Assembly: GCF_002101815.1 (NCBI RefSeq) | Contig: NZ_LQPM01000008.1 | Coordinates: forward strand, 248,001-312,000 | Direction: 5' to 3' | From: Mycobacterium paraense | GTDB taxonomy: Bacteria; Actinomycetota; Actinomycetes; Mycobacteriales; Mycobacteriaceae | Length of the DNA stretch: 64,000 nt | Shown here: piece by piece, positions 7,157 to 17,018 of the stretch | Position numbering within the stretch: position 1 is the stretch's first letter | Layout: each line of letters opens with the position of its first letter | Made by a program: the position numbers and the translations under genes | The notes under the pieces: model-generated | Database searches by the model: none | What the model saw: only the letters and a program-made list of their open reading frames with translations | What the model was told of the DNA's origin: nothing

Positions 7157-8554
7157 TCACACGCGGACGGCCTCGGCTTCCAGGACCGCTCCCGTCCTGC
7201 TCGCGGCGGGGGCCGGCCGGCGCACGTACAGCATCCAGGTCATGACCGCGGCGACGAAGTAGGAGGCCAAAAAGATCCAATACGCCGACGTCTCGGTGCC
7301 GCTGCTGAGGTAGGACTGGCGCAGCGCCATGTTGATTCCGACGCCGCCCAGCGCGCCGACCGCGGAGCAGATGCCGATCAGCGCGCCCGATTTCGCGCGC
7401 GCCCACCGGCGGCGTTCGGCCTCGGTGAGGTCCAGCCCGCGCCCGCGCGCCTCGTAGATCGAGGGGATCATCTTGAACACCGACCCGTTGCCCATCCCGG
7501 ACAGGACGAACAGCACCATGAAGCCGACGACCGAGCCGACCATGCTGACCGGACGGCCGGCGGCGTGGTGGTCGTCCAGGGTGCTGAGGGTGACCAGCAG
7601 CCCGGCGCCCAGGATCATGCCGCACAGGACGCCCAGGGTGACGCGGCTTCCGCCGCGGCGGTCGGCCAGCCTGCCGCCATAGATCCGCGCCAGCGACCCC
7701 AATAGTGGCCCCAGGAAGGCGATCTGGGCGGCGTGCAGCGCGGCGTGCCTGGCGGTTTCCCCGTTGTCCACGAAGTTGACCTGCATCACCTGGCCGAAGG
7801 CGAAGGAAAAACCGATCCAGGAGCCGAAGGTGCAGATGTAGAGCAGGGAGATCACCAGGGTGTCGCGCTCGAACAGGATCGAGCGCATCGTGGCCACCTC
7901 GGTGCCGTGATGCACGTTGTCCATGAACAGCACGGCCGCGATGCCGGCGAGGGCCAGCAACACCAGGTAGACCGCGCACACCCAGTACGGCGCCTGGTGC
8001 CCCGCGGTGGCGAGCACCAGCAGTCCGACCAGCTGGATGACCGCGACCCCGAGGTTGCCCACGCCCGCGTTGATCGCCAGCGCCGCACCCTTGAGGCGCT
8101 GCGGGTAGAAGGCGTTGACGTTGGCCAGCGAGGCCGCGTAGTTGCCGCCGCCCAGGCCGGTCAGCGCGGCACAAATGACGTAGGGCCACAGCGGGAGCCC
8201 GGGGTTGGCCAGCAACCCGATGGTGCCGGCGGTCGGGATCAGCAGCACGAACGCCGAGAACGCCGTCCAGTTGCGGCCGCCGAAGGCGGCGATTCCCAGC
8301 GTGTACGGTATGCGCGCGCAGCCACCGGCCAGGGTGGCGACGGCGCCCAGCAGCAACTTGTCGCCGGCCGAGAAGCCGTAGACCGACGCGGGCATGAACA
8401 GGGCCATGACGGGCCACAGTGTCCAGATGGAAAAGGCGACATGGTCGCCGGCTACGGTGCAGAGCAGGTTGCGGCGCGCGATCCTCTTGTTGCCGGCATC
8501 CCAAGCCGCCGTGTCTTCCGGATTCCAATCCGTGATGCGGTGGCTGCGGCCCAT
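7157..8554 (-). CDS. narK3: Nitrate/nitrite transporter, MFS family (NarK3 type)
   Basis: The 465-residue membrane protein has about 12 transmembrane helices and the NNP-family nitrate signature regions (TGLGGGNYAASLANVNAFYP and the later GMGNGSVFKMIP). The N-terminus MGRSHRITDWNPEDTAAWDAGNKRIARRNL is the conserved cytoplasmic start of mycobacterial NarK proteins. It imports nitrate or exports nitrite across the inner membrane. It lies directly upstream of the NnaR-like and chelatase genes on the same strand, corresponding to Rv0261c. The second NarK-type gene of the window lies at 12.6 kb. Confidence 0.92.
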   Translation of the reverse strand: MGRSHRITDWNPEDTAAWDAGNKRIARRNLLCTVAGDHVAFSIWTLWPVMALFMPASVYGFSAGDKLLLGAVATLAGGCARIPYTLGIAAFGGRNWTAFSAFVLLIPTAGTIGLLANPGLPLWPYVICAALTGLGGGNYAASLANVNAFYPQRLKGAALAINAGVGNLGVAVIQLVGLLVLATAGHQAPYWVCAVYLVLLALAGIAAVLFMDNVHHGTEVATMRSILFERDTLVISLLYICTFGSWIGFSFAFGQVMQVNFVDNGETARHAALHAAQIAFLGPLLGSLARIYGGRLADRRGGSRVTLGVLCGMILGAGLLVTLSTLDDHHAAGRPVSMVGSVVGFMVLFVLSGMGNGSVFKMIPSIYEARGRGLDLTEAERRRWARAKSGALIGICSAVGALGGVGINMALRQSYLSSGTETSAYWIFLASYFVAAVMTWMLYVRRPAPAASRTGAVLEAEAVRV

Positions 8555-8968
8555 GCGGTGTGCACCTTTCTGTCAAACTCTTCGAGCGGGTTCGTCCCGG
8601 GCGGCGACGACGATGTCGCCGGGATATCGCGCGCTCGTACCGGCGAAATCGCCTGGGCGCGTTGATGACTGACTGCTGCCAACCGCGGGCGCGCCAATTG
8701 GCTCGCGCAAGGCCGCGCGAACGAAGAGACTTGCCCCGCCGTATGTTTCGATGCTCACATTAAAGACGGAACTGCGTCAACTCGATCCGGCCGATATCGC
8801 CTGTAAGTTGAATCCCAGTTATCTGGTAAATAGCTGAGCAACAATTCGGCAACGGTAATGGCCGCGGCCTCAAGTGATTTGGCGCGGCCGCTGGATTTAG
8901 TGTGAGCTGGAATACATTTCGTTTAAAACGTAATTCCCCGTTGTGACGTGACGGCGAAATTCGCCTTG
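8555..8968. other. Intergenic region between narK3 and aac(2')-Ic
   Basis: About 410 bases without a convincing gene. It must hold the narK3 promoter. A direct repeat GCAAC-N6-GCAAC at 8838-8853 resembles the GnAAC halves of a GlnR box but lacks the GTnAC partners, so it is only a weak hint. The stretch 8760-8950 is richer in A+T than its surroundings, as a promoter region would be. Confidence 0.4.
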
Positions 8969-9523
<555 letters not shown>

Positions 9524-9549
9524 CTACCAGCCCCGTCCAGCGGCCCGCG

Positions 9550-10461
9550 CTAGGAGAACGGCCACCCCGCGTCGCTCGAGGCGGGCCGACCCGCCGCGCG
9601 GGGCCTGGCCCAGTGCAGCCGCACATACTGGCCGGGCCGCACCTGGGCGACCTTGTCGATGTCCTCGTCGGTGACCACGCCCACCACCGGGTAGCCGCCG
9701 GTCACCGGGTGGTCCGGTCCCAGGATCACCGGTAAACCGTTGGGCGGCACCTGGATCGCGCCGCGGGTGGTTCCCTCGCTCGGCAGCTGGCGGTCGGGGT
9801 ACCGGTGCTGCAGCGGCCGGCCCTCCAGCCGCATCCCGACCCGGTCGCTGCGGTCGGATGCCATCCAGATGGTGTGCACGAGCGCGTCGGGATCCACCAG
9901 CCAGTCGTCGCGCGGCCCCGGCACCGCCCGCAGCTCCACCAGATGCCCGGCGATGCCGGCCACCGGGGCCTGATCCAGTTCGGGGTAGTCGTCCGTGTGC
10001 GCGCCGACCGCCAGCCGGTCGCCGGCCCGCAGCGGCGGCGGGCCGATCGCCGACATCACGTCGTAGCTGCGCGATCCCAGGACCGGCTCGGCGCAGATGC
10101 CGCCGCGCACCGCCAGGTACGTCCGCAGGCCGGCGCGCGGGGTGCCCAGGGTGATCACCTGTCCGTCGCGGACATGGTGAATGCTGTTGGTGCCGAACTC
10201 GATTCCGTCCACGGTGGGGTCCGTGTCGGCGCCCGTCACCGCGATGTCGACGTCGCCCCCGCAGACCCGGGCGCACAGGCCGCCGAACGTCACCTCGACC
10301 GTCGCGCGGTCGTCGGGGTTGGCGACCAGCCGGTTGGCCAGCCGGTGGGCGCTGCGGTCGGCGGCCCCCGAACGGCTGACGCCGAGGTGGGCCAGCCCCG
10401 GACGGCCGAGGTCCTCGACGACGGCGAACGGGCCGGTGCGCAGGATTTCCAGGGTCACCAT
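9550..10461 (-). CDS. pxpC: 5-oxoprolinase subunit C family (KipA-like carboxyltransferase domain)
   Basis: The 303-residue protein is a biotin-dependent carboxylase-type AHS2 domain: [32 protein letters not shown] at the start, then [20 protein letters not shown] and [19 protein letters not shown]. With PxpB it would form the ATP-dependent 5-oxoproline hydrolase core (KipI-KipA in Bacillus). It corresponds to Rv0263c. It lies 10 bases after pxpB on the same strand. The third subunit, PxpA (LamB/YcsF), is not in this window. Confidence 0.88.
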   Translation of the reverse strand: MVTLEILRTGPFAVVEDLGRPGLAHLGVSRSGAADRSAHRLANRLVANPDDRATVEVTFGGLCARVCGGDVDIAVTGADTDPTVDGIEFGTNSIHHVRDGQVITLGTPRAGLRTYLAVRGGICAEPVLGSRSYDVMSAIGPPPLRAGDRLAVGAHTDDYPELDQAPVAGIAGHLVELRAVPGPRDDWLVDPDALVHTIWMASDRSDRVGMRLEGRPLQHRYPDRQLPSEGTTRGAIQVPPNGLPVILGPDHPVTGGYPVVGVVTDEDIDKVAQVRPGQYVRLHWARPRAAGRPASSDAGWPFS

Positions 10462-10471
10462 GGCTGCCTCC

Positions 10472-11146
10472 TCAGACCGCCCGGAACTGAACCCGCATGC
10501 CCTGCGTCAGCAACGCGGGGCTGGGACGCTCGAGATCCCACAGGACGGCGCCGGTGCGTCCGATGAGTTGCCAGCCGCCGGGCGACTGCCGCGGATAGAT
10601 CGCGCTGAATTCTCCGGCGAGGGCGACGGAGCCGGCCGGCACCGAGGTCCGGGGCTCCGCGCGGCGCGGCACCCGCAGCCGCGCGTCGCCGTCGACCAAG
10701 TAGGCGAAACCCGGTGCGAATCCACTGAATCCGACCCGCCAGGGGGTGGACGTGTGGGCATCGATCACCTGCGCCACGGTCAGCCCGGTGACCTCGGCGA
10801 CCTCGCGCAGGTCCGGGCCGTCGTAGACGACGTCGATCACCACGTCGGGGTCGCGGCCCCGCGCGGCGTCCGCGGAGGCGGTGACCCGCATCCTGCGAAG
10901 CCGCTGCCGGGTCACCCCCTGCGTGCGCGGGTCGTCGAGTTTGACCAGCACGGTGCGGGCGGCGGGGACGATGTCGAGCACGCCGGGCAGTGCCGCCGCG
11001 CGCAAGGCGTCCACCCACGCCAATACCTCAGCGGTGCTGCCACATTGGAGCATCAGCGCTTTGTCGCCGTAGTCGTAGACGGTGTTGCCGACCAGCTCGG
11101 TCGACAGCTCCGTGGGGACACCGCCGCTCATGTCCGTCACGCTCAT
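10472..11146 (-). CDS. pxpB: 5-oxoprolinase subunit B family (KipI-like)
   Basis: The 224-residue protein is an AHS1/KipI domain: [20 protein letters not shown] at the N-terminus, [22 protein letters not shown] in the middle, and the conserved GFAPGFAYL plus [27 protein letters not shown]. It pairs with PxpC to cleave 5-oxoproline to glutamate with ATP. It corresponds to Rv0264c and is the first gene of the pair. An oplA gene (Rv0266c) follows nearby in M. tuberculosis but is absent here. Confidence 0.88.
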   Translation of the reverse strand: MSVTDMSGGVPTELSTELVGNTVYDYGDKALMLQCGSTAEVLAWVDALRAAALPGVLDIVPAARTVLVKLDDPRTQGVTRQRLRRMRVTASADAARGRDPDVVIDVVYDGPDLREVAEVTGLTVAQVIDAHTSTPWRVGFSGFAPGFAYLVDGDARLRVPRRAEPRTSVPAGSVALAGEFSAIYPRQSPGGWQLIGRTGAVLWDLERPSPALLTQGMRVQFRAV

Positions 11147-11248
11147 TACTCGACGGTAACTCCGGGATCGGGGCAGGCGGGAGGGGATGCGGACGGATTT
11201 TCGAGCACTGCCAGAGGTGCCTTAGCGAACGCTCAAACAGGCCGGGCT

Positions 11249-12244
11249 CTAACCCAGGATTTTGGCGAGCTGCGGCGGCAGTTGCTCGGCGACGACCGGG
11301 TAGCTGAGCGGCGACGCGAACGCGATCGCACCGGCCTGCTCCTTGGTGGTGAAGATGTGGCGGTTCTGGGCGGTCGCCAGCGTGCCCGCCACCTCCGGGT
11401 CGGCCTGGAGCGCCTTTTGATCGTCGGGGCTTTCGGTCGTCCAGATCACCACGTCGGCCGAATCGAGCACCGATTTGATCTGATCGCGCGGGATGACGGC
11501 GCGGTGATCGCTGCCGAAGGGCTTGATGCCGTCGGAGATGACGAGGCCCATCTGGTTGAGGAAGTCGGTGCGCCAGCCCGCCAGGGTCGCGACCACCGTG
11601 CCCTGAAAGAACGTGCCCTGCATCAGCAACGCCTTCTTGCCCTTCCACTGCGGATTCTTCTGGGCGACATCGGTGAACTGCTTGTCGACGGCGTCGATCA
11701 GTGACTTCATCTGGTCGGGCTGAAACACCGCCTGGCCGACGGTGGTGGCCTGTTCCTTCCACGGCTCGAAGAAGGCGTCGCCGTCGGATTGTGCGACGGT
11801 CGGGGCGATCGCCGACAGCTTCTGATAGGTGTCGGCGTCCAGCCCGGCGTTGACGGCCACGATCAGGTCGGGTTTGAGCCCGCCGATCTGGTCGACCGGG
11901 ATCCCGTTGTCCAGGTTCAACACCACCGGTTGGGCCGCGCCGAGCTTGGGCTGGGCCCATGGCCACACCGCGAACGGCTGGTCGCCGAACCAGTTGGTCA
12001 CCGCGACGGGCACCACGCCGAGCGCCAGCAGGTCGTCCTGCTCGGTGTAGCCGGCACTGACGACGCGCTTGGGTGGTTCCTTGAGGACGGTCTGGCCGAA
12101 CAGGTGGTTGATCGTCACCGACCCGCTGGGCGCGCCGCCCGGGGCCTGTTTGCGCGGCGAGCACGCGGCCTGCGCGCCGGCGATCGCGGCCACCCCCACG
12201 GCCCCCGCGAGCTGCAAGAATCCCCGTCGATTCCAACCGCTCAT
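11249..12244 (-). CDS. fecB2: Iron-siderophore binding lipoprotein (FecB2 type)
   Basis: The 331-residue protein starts MSGWNRRGFLQLAGAVG, a twin-arginine signal, and ends its leader in the lipobox AQAAC with Cys28 as lipid anchor. The mature part is a class III periplasmic binding protein (TroA/FecB fold): KRVVSAGYTEQDDLLALGVVPVAVTNW, then KPDLIVAVNAGLDADTYQKL. It binds ferric siderophore outside the inner membrane; Rv0265c has been linked to carboxymycobactin and heme uptake. The reading frame is complete. It is the only classical iron-uptake gene left of ESX-3 here. Confidence 0.88.
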   Translation of the reverse strand: MSGWNRRGFLQLAGAVGVAAIAGAQAACSPRKQAPGGAPSGSVTINHLFGQTVLKEPPKRVVSAGYTEQDDLLALGVVPVAVTNWFGDQPFAVWPWAQPKLGAAQPVVLNLDNGIPVDQIGGLKPDLIVAVNAGLDADTYQKLSAIAPTVAQSDGDAFFEPWKEQATTVGQAVFQPDQMKSLIDAVDKQFTDVAQKNPQWKGKKALLMQGTFFQGTVVATLAGWRTDFLNQMGLVISDGIKPFGSDHRAVIPRDQIKSVLDSADVVIWTTESPDDQKALQADPEVAGTLATAQNRHIFTTKEQAGAIAFASPLSYPVVAEQLPPQLAKILG

Positions 12245-12601
12245 CGCGTGAGATTAGCGCGTTGCAGGCCCCGGCCCGCTGAGCGGCATGCCGGCGTCGG
12301 CAAAGTCCCGGGCCCGATGCGCCGGCACGGCCGCCTGCGGCGCGCCGTCGGCGGCGGCTATCATCGGGCCCACCATCGCGCCGACGAACACACGGGCCGC
12401 GAAACCGCCTGCGGGACGGGCGATTCCGTCGCCGAGGGCCTAACGGTGTCTGTGGCGGTCGCGGCGTCGCCGTGGGCGGCCTCCCGCCCGCGGGCCTCAA
12501 AAAGTTCTGACAGTCCGCCATCGGCCGTTGCGAGATCCACGTATCTCCGACGTAACTGCGCACACCACGACCGGTAACAGTCCGTCCCTAGCGTCGGGTC
12601 C
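12245..12601. other. Intergenic region before narU
   Basis: No convincing gene. A minus-strand stretch ending near 12250 could encode a tail like FVGAMVGPMIAAADGAP, perhaps a decayed gene end, but it has no start or family. oplA, Rv0266c, would be expected here by M. tuberculosis synteny. The right edge holds the narU promoter and a candidate nitrogen-control site. Confidence 0.4.
12541..12578 (+). promoter_or_regulatory. Candidate GlnR-type box upstream of narU
   Basis: GTATC-N6-GTAAC-N6-CACCA-N6-GTAAC: three of four pentamers fit the GTnAC half-site on an exact 11-bp repeat. This is the arrangement of actinobacterial GlnR boxes, and the gene behind it is a nitrate transporter. The GAAAC halves are poor, so the call is tentative. 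Confidence 0.35.
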
Positions 12602-14005
12602 GTGACCATGACCACTCCCGAGACCGGCACTGGACTCCTCGCCCCCGCCCCGGCGCGCGGGCATCACCACGGACGGCACTGGATCGACGACTGGCGGCCC
12701 GAAGACCCCGCGTTCTGGCAGACGACCGGCAAGCCGATCGCCCGGCGCAACCTGATCTTCTCCATCTTCGCCGAGCACATCGGGTTCAGCGTGTGGATGC
12801 TATGGAGCATCGTGGTCGTCCAGATGATGGCCGGCCCGCACGGGCATCCCGGCCCGTCCGGCTGGGCGCTTTCCGCCAGCCAGGCGTTGTGCCTGGTCGC
12901 CGTGCCCAGCGGCGTCGGCGCCTTCCTGAGGCTGCCGTACACCTTTGCCGTCCCGATCTTCGGCGGACGCAACTGGACGATCGTGTCGGCGTCGCTGTTG
13001 CTGATCCCGTGCCTGCTGCTGGCCTGGGCGGTGAGCCATCCCCACACCCCGTTCGCGGCGCTGGTCGCGATCGCCGCGACCGCCGGCTTCGGTGGCGGCA
13101 ACTTCGCCTCCTCGATGGCCAACATCTCGTTCTTCTACCCGGAGAAGGACAAGGGCTGGGCGCTGGGCCTCAACGCGGCCGGCGGCAACCTCGGTGTGGC
13201 CGTCGTGCAGAAGATCATCCCGCCGATCGTGATCGCCGGCGGCGGTGTGGCGCTGGCGCGCGCCGGGCTGTTCTACGTGCCGCTGGCCGTCGTGGCCGCG
13301 GTCTGCGCGTTTCTGTTCATGGACAACCTGTCGGAGGCGAAGGCCGACGTGAAGCCGGTGCTGCAGTCGCTGCGGCATGCCGACACCTGGATCATGTCGC
13401 TGCTGTACATCGGCACGTTCGGGTCCTTCATCGGCTACTCGGCGGCCTTCCCGACCCTGCTCAAGACGGTGTTCGGGCGCGGGGACATCGCGCTGACCTG
13501 GGCGTTCCTGGGCGCCGGCATCGGTTCCGTCATCCGGCCCCTGGGCGGCAAGCTGGCCGACCGGATCGGCGGGGCGCGCATCACCGCGATGAGCTTCGTG
13601 ATGCTCGCCGTCGGCGCCGCGGCCGCGCTGTGGTCGGTCAACGCCAAGAACCTGCCGGTGTTCTTCGCCAGCTTCATGTTCCTGTTCGTCGCCACCGGCA
13701 TCGGCAACGGTTCGACCTACCGGATGATCTCGCGGATCTTCGTGATCAAGGGCGAGCTCGCCGGCGGCGACCCGGACACGATGGTGCACATGCGCCGCCA
13801 GGCCGCGGGGGCGCTGGGCGTCATCTCGTCGATCGGCGCCTTCGGCGGGTTCGTGGTGCCGCTGGCCTACGCCTGGTCCAAGTCGCAGTTCGGCAGCATC
13901 GAGCCCGCGCTGCGCTTCTACATCGCGTTCTTCGTCGCGCTGCTGGCCGTCACCTGGTTGGCGTACCTGCGGCCCAAGACCCGGATGGGCCGGCTGGGCG
14001 TCTAG
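12602..14005 (+). CDS. narU: Nitrate/nitrite transporter, MFS family (NarU type)
   Basis: The 467-residue protein has about 12 transmembrane segments and NNP-family motifs (GFGGGNFASSMANISFFYPEKDKGWALGLN and ATGIGNGSTYRMI). It is close to narK3 of this window, with the shared start DWRPEDPAFWQTTGKPIARRNLIFSIFAEHIGFSVWMLW. The N-terminus carries a His-rich stretch (RGHHHGRHW). It corresponds to Rv0267. Translation may start at GTG 12602 or ATG 12608. Its stop overlaps the stop of the convergent polymerase gene by four bases (CTAG). Confidence 0.92.
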   Translation: MTMTTPETGTGLLAPAPARGHHHGRHWIDDWRPEDPAFWQTTGKPIARRNLIFSIFAEHIGFSVWMLWSIVVVQMMAGPHGHPGPSGWALSASQALCLVAVPSGVGAFLRLPYTFAVPIFGGRNWTIVSASLLLIPCLLLAWAVSHPHTPFAALVAIAATAGFGGGNFASSMANISFFYPEKDKGWALGLNAAGGNLGVAVVQKIIPPIVIAGGGVALARAGLFYVPLAVVAAVCAFLFMDNLSEAKADVKPVLQSLRHADTWIMSLLYIGTFGSFIGYSAAFPTLLKTVFGRGDIALTWAFLGAGIGSVIRPLGGKLADRIGGARITAMSFVMLAVGAAAALWSVNAKNLPVFFASFMFLFVATGIGNGSTYRMISRIFVIKGELAGGDPDTMVHMRRQAAGALGVISSIGAFGGFVVPLAYAWSKSQFGSIEPALRFYIAFFVALLAVTWLAYLRPKTRMGRLGV

Positions 14006-15246
14006 CCGTTCTGCTGGTAGCGGGCCCAGGGGCTGTAGTCCGCGATCAGGTCCTCCTGCGGCGGGCGCTGGTCCTCCGGCACGTGCTGCAGGTTGATCCG
14101 GATCCGATACCAGATGGAACTGGGGCCGCGCATCCCGTCGACCAGCACGTCGGCCGGCTGCAGGAAAGCGGCCGCGGCGGGGTAGCGGCCCCGCCAGGTG
14201 TCCAGCGCGGCCATCGCCTCGTCCCTGGTCTTGGTGCGGGCGATCTCGATGAGCGGCTTCGACGAGACGCGCCCGCCCTCGGTGCGGGTGCCGGAACCCT
14301 TCGGCGCTCGCTCCGGCGGTCCCATCTCCTCGGCAAGCATCAGCAGCCGGTCGAGGTCGCCGACGGCGTCGTCCATGCCCTCCCACGGGTCGCCGATCGA
14401 GGCGAACCGGTCGGGCACCGTTTCGATGGTGAACGCCTCGGGCCGGCAGTCTGCGACCTCGTCCCAGCGCAGCGGCGTCGAGACCCGTGCGTCCGGGGTC
14501 GCCCGCACCGAGTAGGCCGACGCGACGGTGCGGTCCTTGGCGTTCTGGTTGAAGTCGACGAAGACGCCCTCGCGCTCCTCCTTCCACCAGCGGCTGGTCG
14601 CGGCCTCGGGCGCCCGCCGCTCGACCTCGCGGGCGACGGTCTGGGCCGCCAGTCGCACCTGGCGGAACCCCCACCGCGGGGCGATCCGGGCGTAGATGTG
14701 AAACCCGCGAGACCCCGACGTCTTCGGCCACGCGACCAGGCCGTAGTCCTCCAGCACCTCGCGCGCCACCATCGCGACCTCGACGATGCGCGGCCACGCG
14801 ACCCCGGGCATCGGGTCCAGGTCGACGCGCAGTTCGTCGGGGTGATCGAGGTCGCCCGCGAGCACCGGGTGCGGGTTGAGGTCGACGCAGCCGAGGTTGA
14901 TCACCCACGCCAGCCCGGCGGCGTCGTGGATGACCGCCTCGGCGGCCGACGTGCCGCGCGCATAGCGCAGTTCGGCAACGTCGACATAGTCCGGCCGGTT
15001 TGCTGGCGCCCGCTTCTGGAAGACGGCCTCCTGCCCGATGCCCTTGACGAAGCGCTTGAGGATCATCGGCCGCCCGGCGACGCCGCGCAGCGCCCCGTCG
15101 GCGACGGACAGGTAATAGCGGATTAGGTCCAGCTTGGTGTACGGGCCCGCGTCACCGTGGCGTTCGAAGACCACTTTGTCGGGATGGGTGACCGTGACCC
15201 GGTGCCCGGCCACCTCCAGTGACGCCGGACCGGTCATGTTCATCAT
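14002..15246 (-). CDS. LigD-type primase-polymerase domain protein (Rv0269c-like)
   Basis: The 414-residue protein is a stand-alone archaeo-eukaryotic primase (LigD polymerase) domain. It begins with a DKVVFERHGDAGPYTKLDLIRYYLSVADGAL segment, has the metal-binding DLDP motif (DELRVDLDPMPGV) and KTSGSRGFHIYARI, and ends near FVDFNQNAKDRTVASAYSVRATPDARVSTPLRWDEV. Such enzymes (PolD/PrimC group) add ribonucleotides during non-homologous end joining or gap repair. No ligase or nuclease domain is fused. The start is chosen among several Met codons (15246, 15243, 15237). The last 90 residues (GTRTEGGRVSSKPLIEIARTKTRDE) are a mycobacterial extension. Confidence 0.85.
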   Translation of the reverse strand: MMNMTGPASLEVAGHRVTVTHPDKVVFERHGDAGPYTKLDLIRYYLSVADGALRGVAGRPMILKRFVKGIGQEAVFQKRAPANRPDYVDVAELRYARGTSAAEAVIHDAAGLAWVINLGCVDLNPHPVLAGDLDHPDELRVDLDPMPGVAWPRIVEVAMVAREVLEDYGLVAWPKTSGSRGFHIYARIAPRWGFRQVRLAAQTVAREVERRAPEAATSRWWKEEREGVFVDFNQNAKDRTVASAYSVRATPDARVSTPLRWDEVADCRPEAFTIETVPDRFASIGDPWEGMDDAVGDLDRLLMLAEEMGPPERAPKGSGTRTEGGRVSSKPLIEIARTKTRDEAMAALDTWRGRYPAAAAFLQPADVLVDGMRGPSSIWYRIRINLQHVPEDQRPPQEDLIADYSPWARYQQNG

Positions 15247-15305
15247 CGTAAGTCGGGGGGTATTAACTAGTGGCACTGAGACGGACGTCACATAGGGTGG
15301 AACGC

Positions 15306-16985
15306 ATGCCAAACCTCATCGGCCTGCCGGGGCAGGCTGTCGCCAAAGTTCAGCAGTACCTCGACCGCGGCGCGGCCGAATTGCACTACGTGCGCAAGAT
15401 CTTCGAAGCGGGTGCGTTCCGGATCGAGCCGCCGCAGAACTACGCCGCGATGGCCGCCGACATCTACAAGTGGGGCGAGTTCGGCATGCTGCCGTCGCTC
15501 AACGCGAGGCGCCATCCCGACAAGGCGGCCTGCATCGATGAGGAGGGCAAATTCACCTACCGCGAGCTCGACGAGGCCGCGCACGCGGTGGCCAACGGGC
15601 TGCTGGAGAAGGGGGTCAAGGGCGGCGACGGCGTCGCCATCCTCGCCCGCAACACCCGCTGGTTTTTGATCGCCTACTTCGGCGCCGCCCGGGTCGGCGC
15701 CCGCATCATCCTGCTCAACAGCGAGTTCTCCGGGCCCCAGATCTGTGAGGTGTCGGAGCGCGAGGGCGCCAAGGTGATCATCTACGACGACGAGTACACC
15801 AAGGCCGTCAGCAAAGCGCAGCCGGAGCTGGGCAAGCTGCGGGCGCTGGGGTCCAACCCCGATGCGGACGAGCCGTCGGGCAGCGAGGACGAGACGCTGG
15901 CCGACCTGATCGAGCGCAGCGACTCCTCGCCCGCCCCGAAGGCAAGCAAGCACTCGTCGATCATCATCCTGACCAGCGGCACCACCGGCACGCCCAAGGG
16001 CGCGAACCGCAGCACCCCACCCACGCTGGCGCCGATCGGGGGCATCCTGTCGCACGTGCCGTTCAAGGCCGGCGAGGTGACCTCGCTGCCCGCGCCCATG
16101 TTCCACGCCCTGGGCTTCCTGCACGGCACCATCGCGATGTTCTTGGGCTCGACGCTGGTGCTGCGCCGGAAGTTCAAGCCGCCGCTGGTGCTGGAGGACA
16201 TCGAGAAGCACAAGGTGACCGCGATGGTCGTCGTCCCGGTGATGCTGTCCCGCATCCTCGACGCGGTCGAGAAGATGGACAAGAAACCGGACCTGTCCTC
16301 GCTGAAGATCGTCTTCGTGTCCGGCTCGGCCCTCGGGTCGGAACTGGCCGAACGGGCGCTCAAGGACCTGGGCCCGGTGATCTACAACATGTACGGCTCG
16401 ACGGAAATCGCCTTCGCCACCATCGCCGAGCCCAAGCACCTGGAATTCAATGCCTCGACCGTCGGCCCGGTCGTCAAGGGCGTCAAGGTCAAGATCTTCG
16501 ACGACAACGGAAAGGAGTTGCCGCAGGGCGAGGTCGGGCGGATCTTCGTCGGCAACGCCTTCCCGTTCGAGGGGTACACCGGCGGCGGCAAGAAGCAGAT
16601 CATCGACGGGCTGTTGTCGTCGGGCGACGTCGGCTACTTCGACGAGAACGGCCTCCTCTACATCAGCGGGCGGGACGACGAGATGATCGTCTCCGGCGGC
16701 GAGAACGTCTTCCCGGCCGAGGTCGAGGACCTCATCACCGGGCATCCGGACGTCGTCGAGGCCACCGCGATCGGCGTCGAGGACAAGGAGTGGGGCCACC
16801 GGTTGCGCGCGTTCGTCGTCAAGAAGGAGGACGCCGACCTCGACGAGGACACCGTCAAGCACTACGTCCGCGACCACCTGGCGCGCTACAAGGTGCCGCG
16901 GGAAGTGGTCTTCCTGGACGAGCTGCCGCGCAACCCGACCGGGAAGATCCTCAAGCGCGAGCTGCGCGAGATGGAGGTCGACTGA
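15306..16985 (+). CDS. fadD2: Fatty-acid-CoA ligase FadD2 type
   Basis: The 559-residue protein is an adenylate-forming enzyme. The phosphate loop IIILTSGTTGTPKGANRS lies near residue 220, NMYGSTE near 360, the hinge SGDVGYFDENGLLYISGRDDEMIVSGGENVFPAEVE near 445, and the catalytic lysine region PRNPTGKILKRELR at the C-terminus. It activates fatty acids to acyl-CoA via acyl-AMP. The length equals Rv0270 (560). The start at 15306 (MPNLIGLPG) gives a 60-bp divergent promoter space with the polymerase gene. Confidence 0.94.
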   Translation: MPNLIGLPGQAVAKVQQYLDRGAAELHYVRKIFEAGAFRIEPPQNYAAMAADIYKWGEFGMLPSLNARRHPDKAACIDEEGKFTYRELDEAAHAVANGLLEKGVKGGDGVAILARNTRWFLIAYFGAARVGARIILLNSEFSGPQICEVSEREGAKVIIYDDEYTKAVSKAQPELGKLRALGSNPDADEPSGSEDETLADLIERSDSSPAPKASKHSSIIILTSGTTGTPKGANRSTPPTLAPIGGILSHVPFKAGEVTSLPAPMFHALGFLHGTIAMFLGSTLVLRRKFKPPLVLEDIEKHKVTAMVVVPVMLSRILDAVEKMDKKPDLSSLKIVFVSGSALGSELAERALKDLGPVIYNMYGSTEIAFATIAEPKHLEFNASTVGPVVKGVKVKIFDDNGKELPQGEVGRIFVGNAFPFEGYTGGGKKQIIDGLLSSGDVGYFDENGLLYISGRDDEMIVSGGENVFPAEVEDLITGHPDVVEATAIGVEDKEWGHRLRAFVVKKEDADLDEDTVKHYVRDHLARYKVPREVVFLDELPRNPTGKILKRELREMEVD

Positions 16986-17018
16986 CCTAAGCCGGTCGGC
17001 GGCCGGCGGCGCCCCGCG

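Noticed and set aside
5928..8576. Very long minus-strand frame (882 codons) running through narK3
   Set aside because: Only its last 383 codons encode the HemD-like regulator; the part over narK3 is Arg/His/Gly-rich shadow sequence and the narK3 frame carries clear transporter motifs.
12361..12630. Minus-strand frame of 89 codons before narU
   Set aside because: Overlaps the narU start and promoter, has no family features and poor codon pattern.
15288..16877. Minus-strand frame of 529 codons opposite fadD2
   Set aside because: Composition rich in Asp, His, Arg and Val without motifs; fadD2 on the plus strand is certain.
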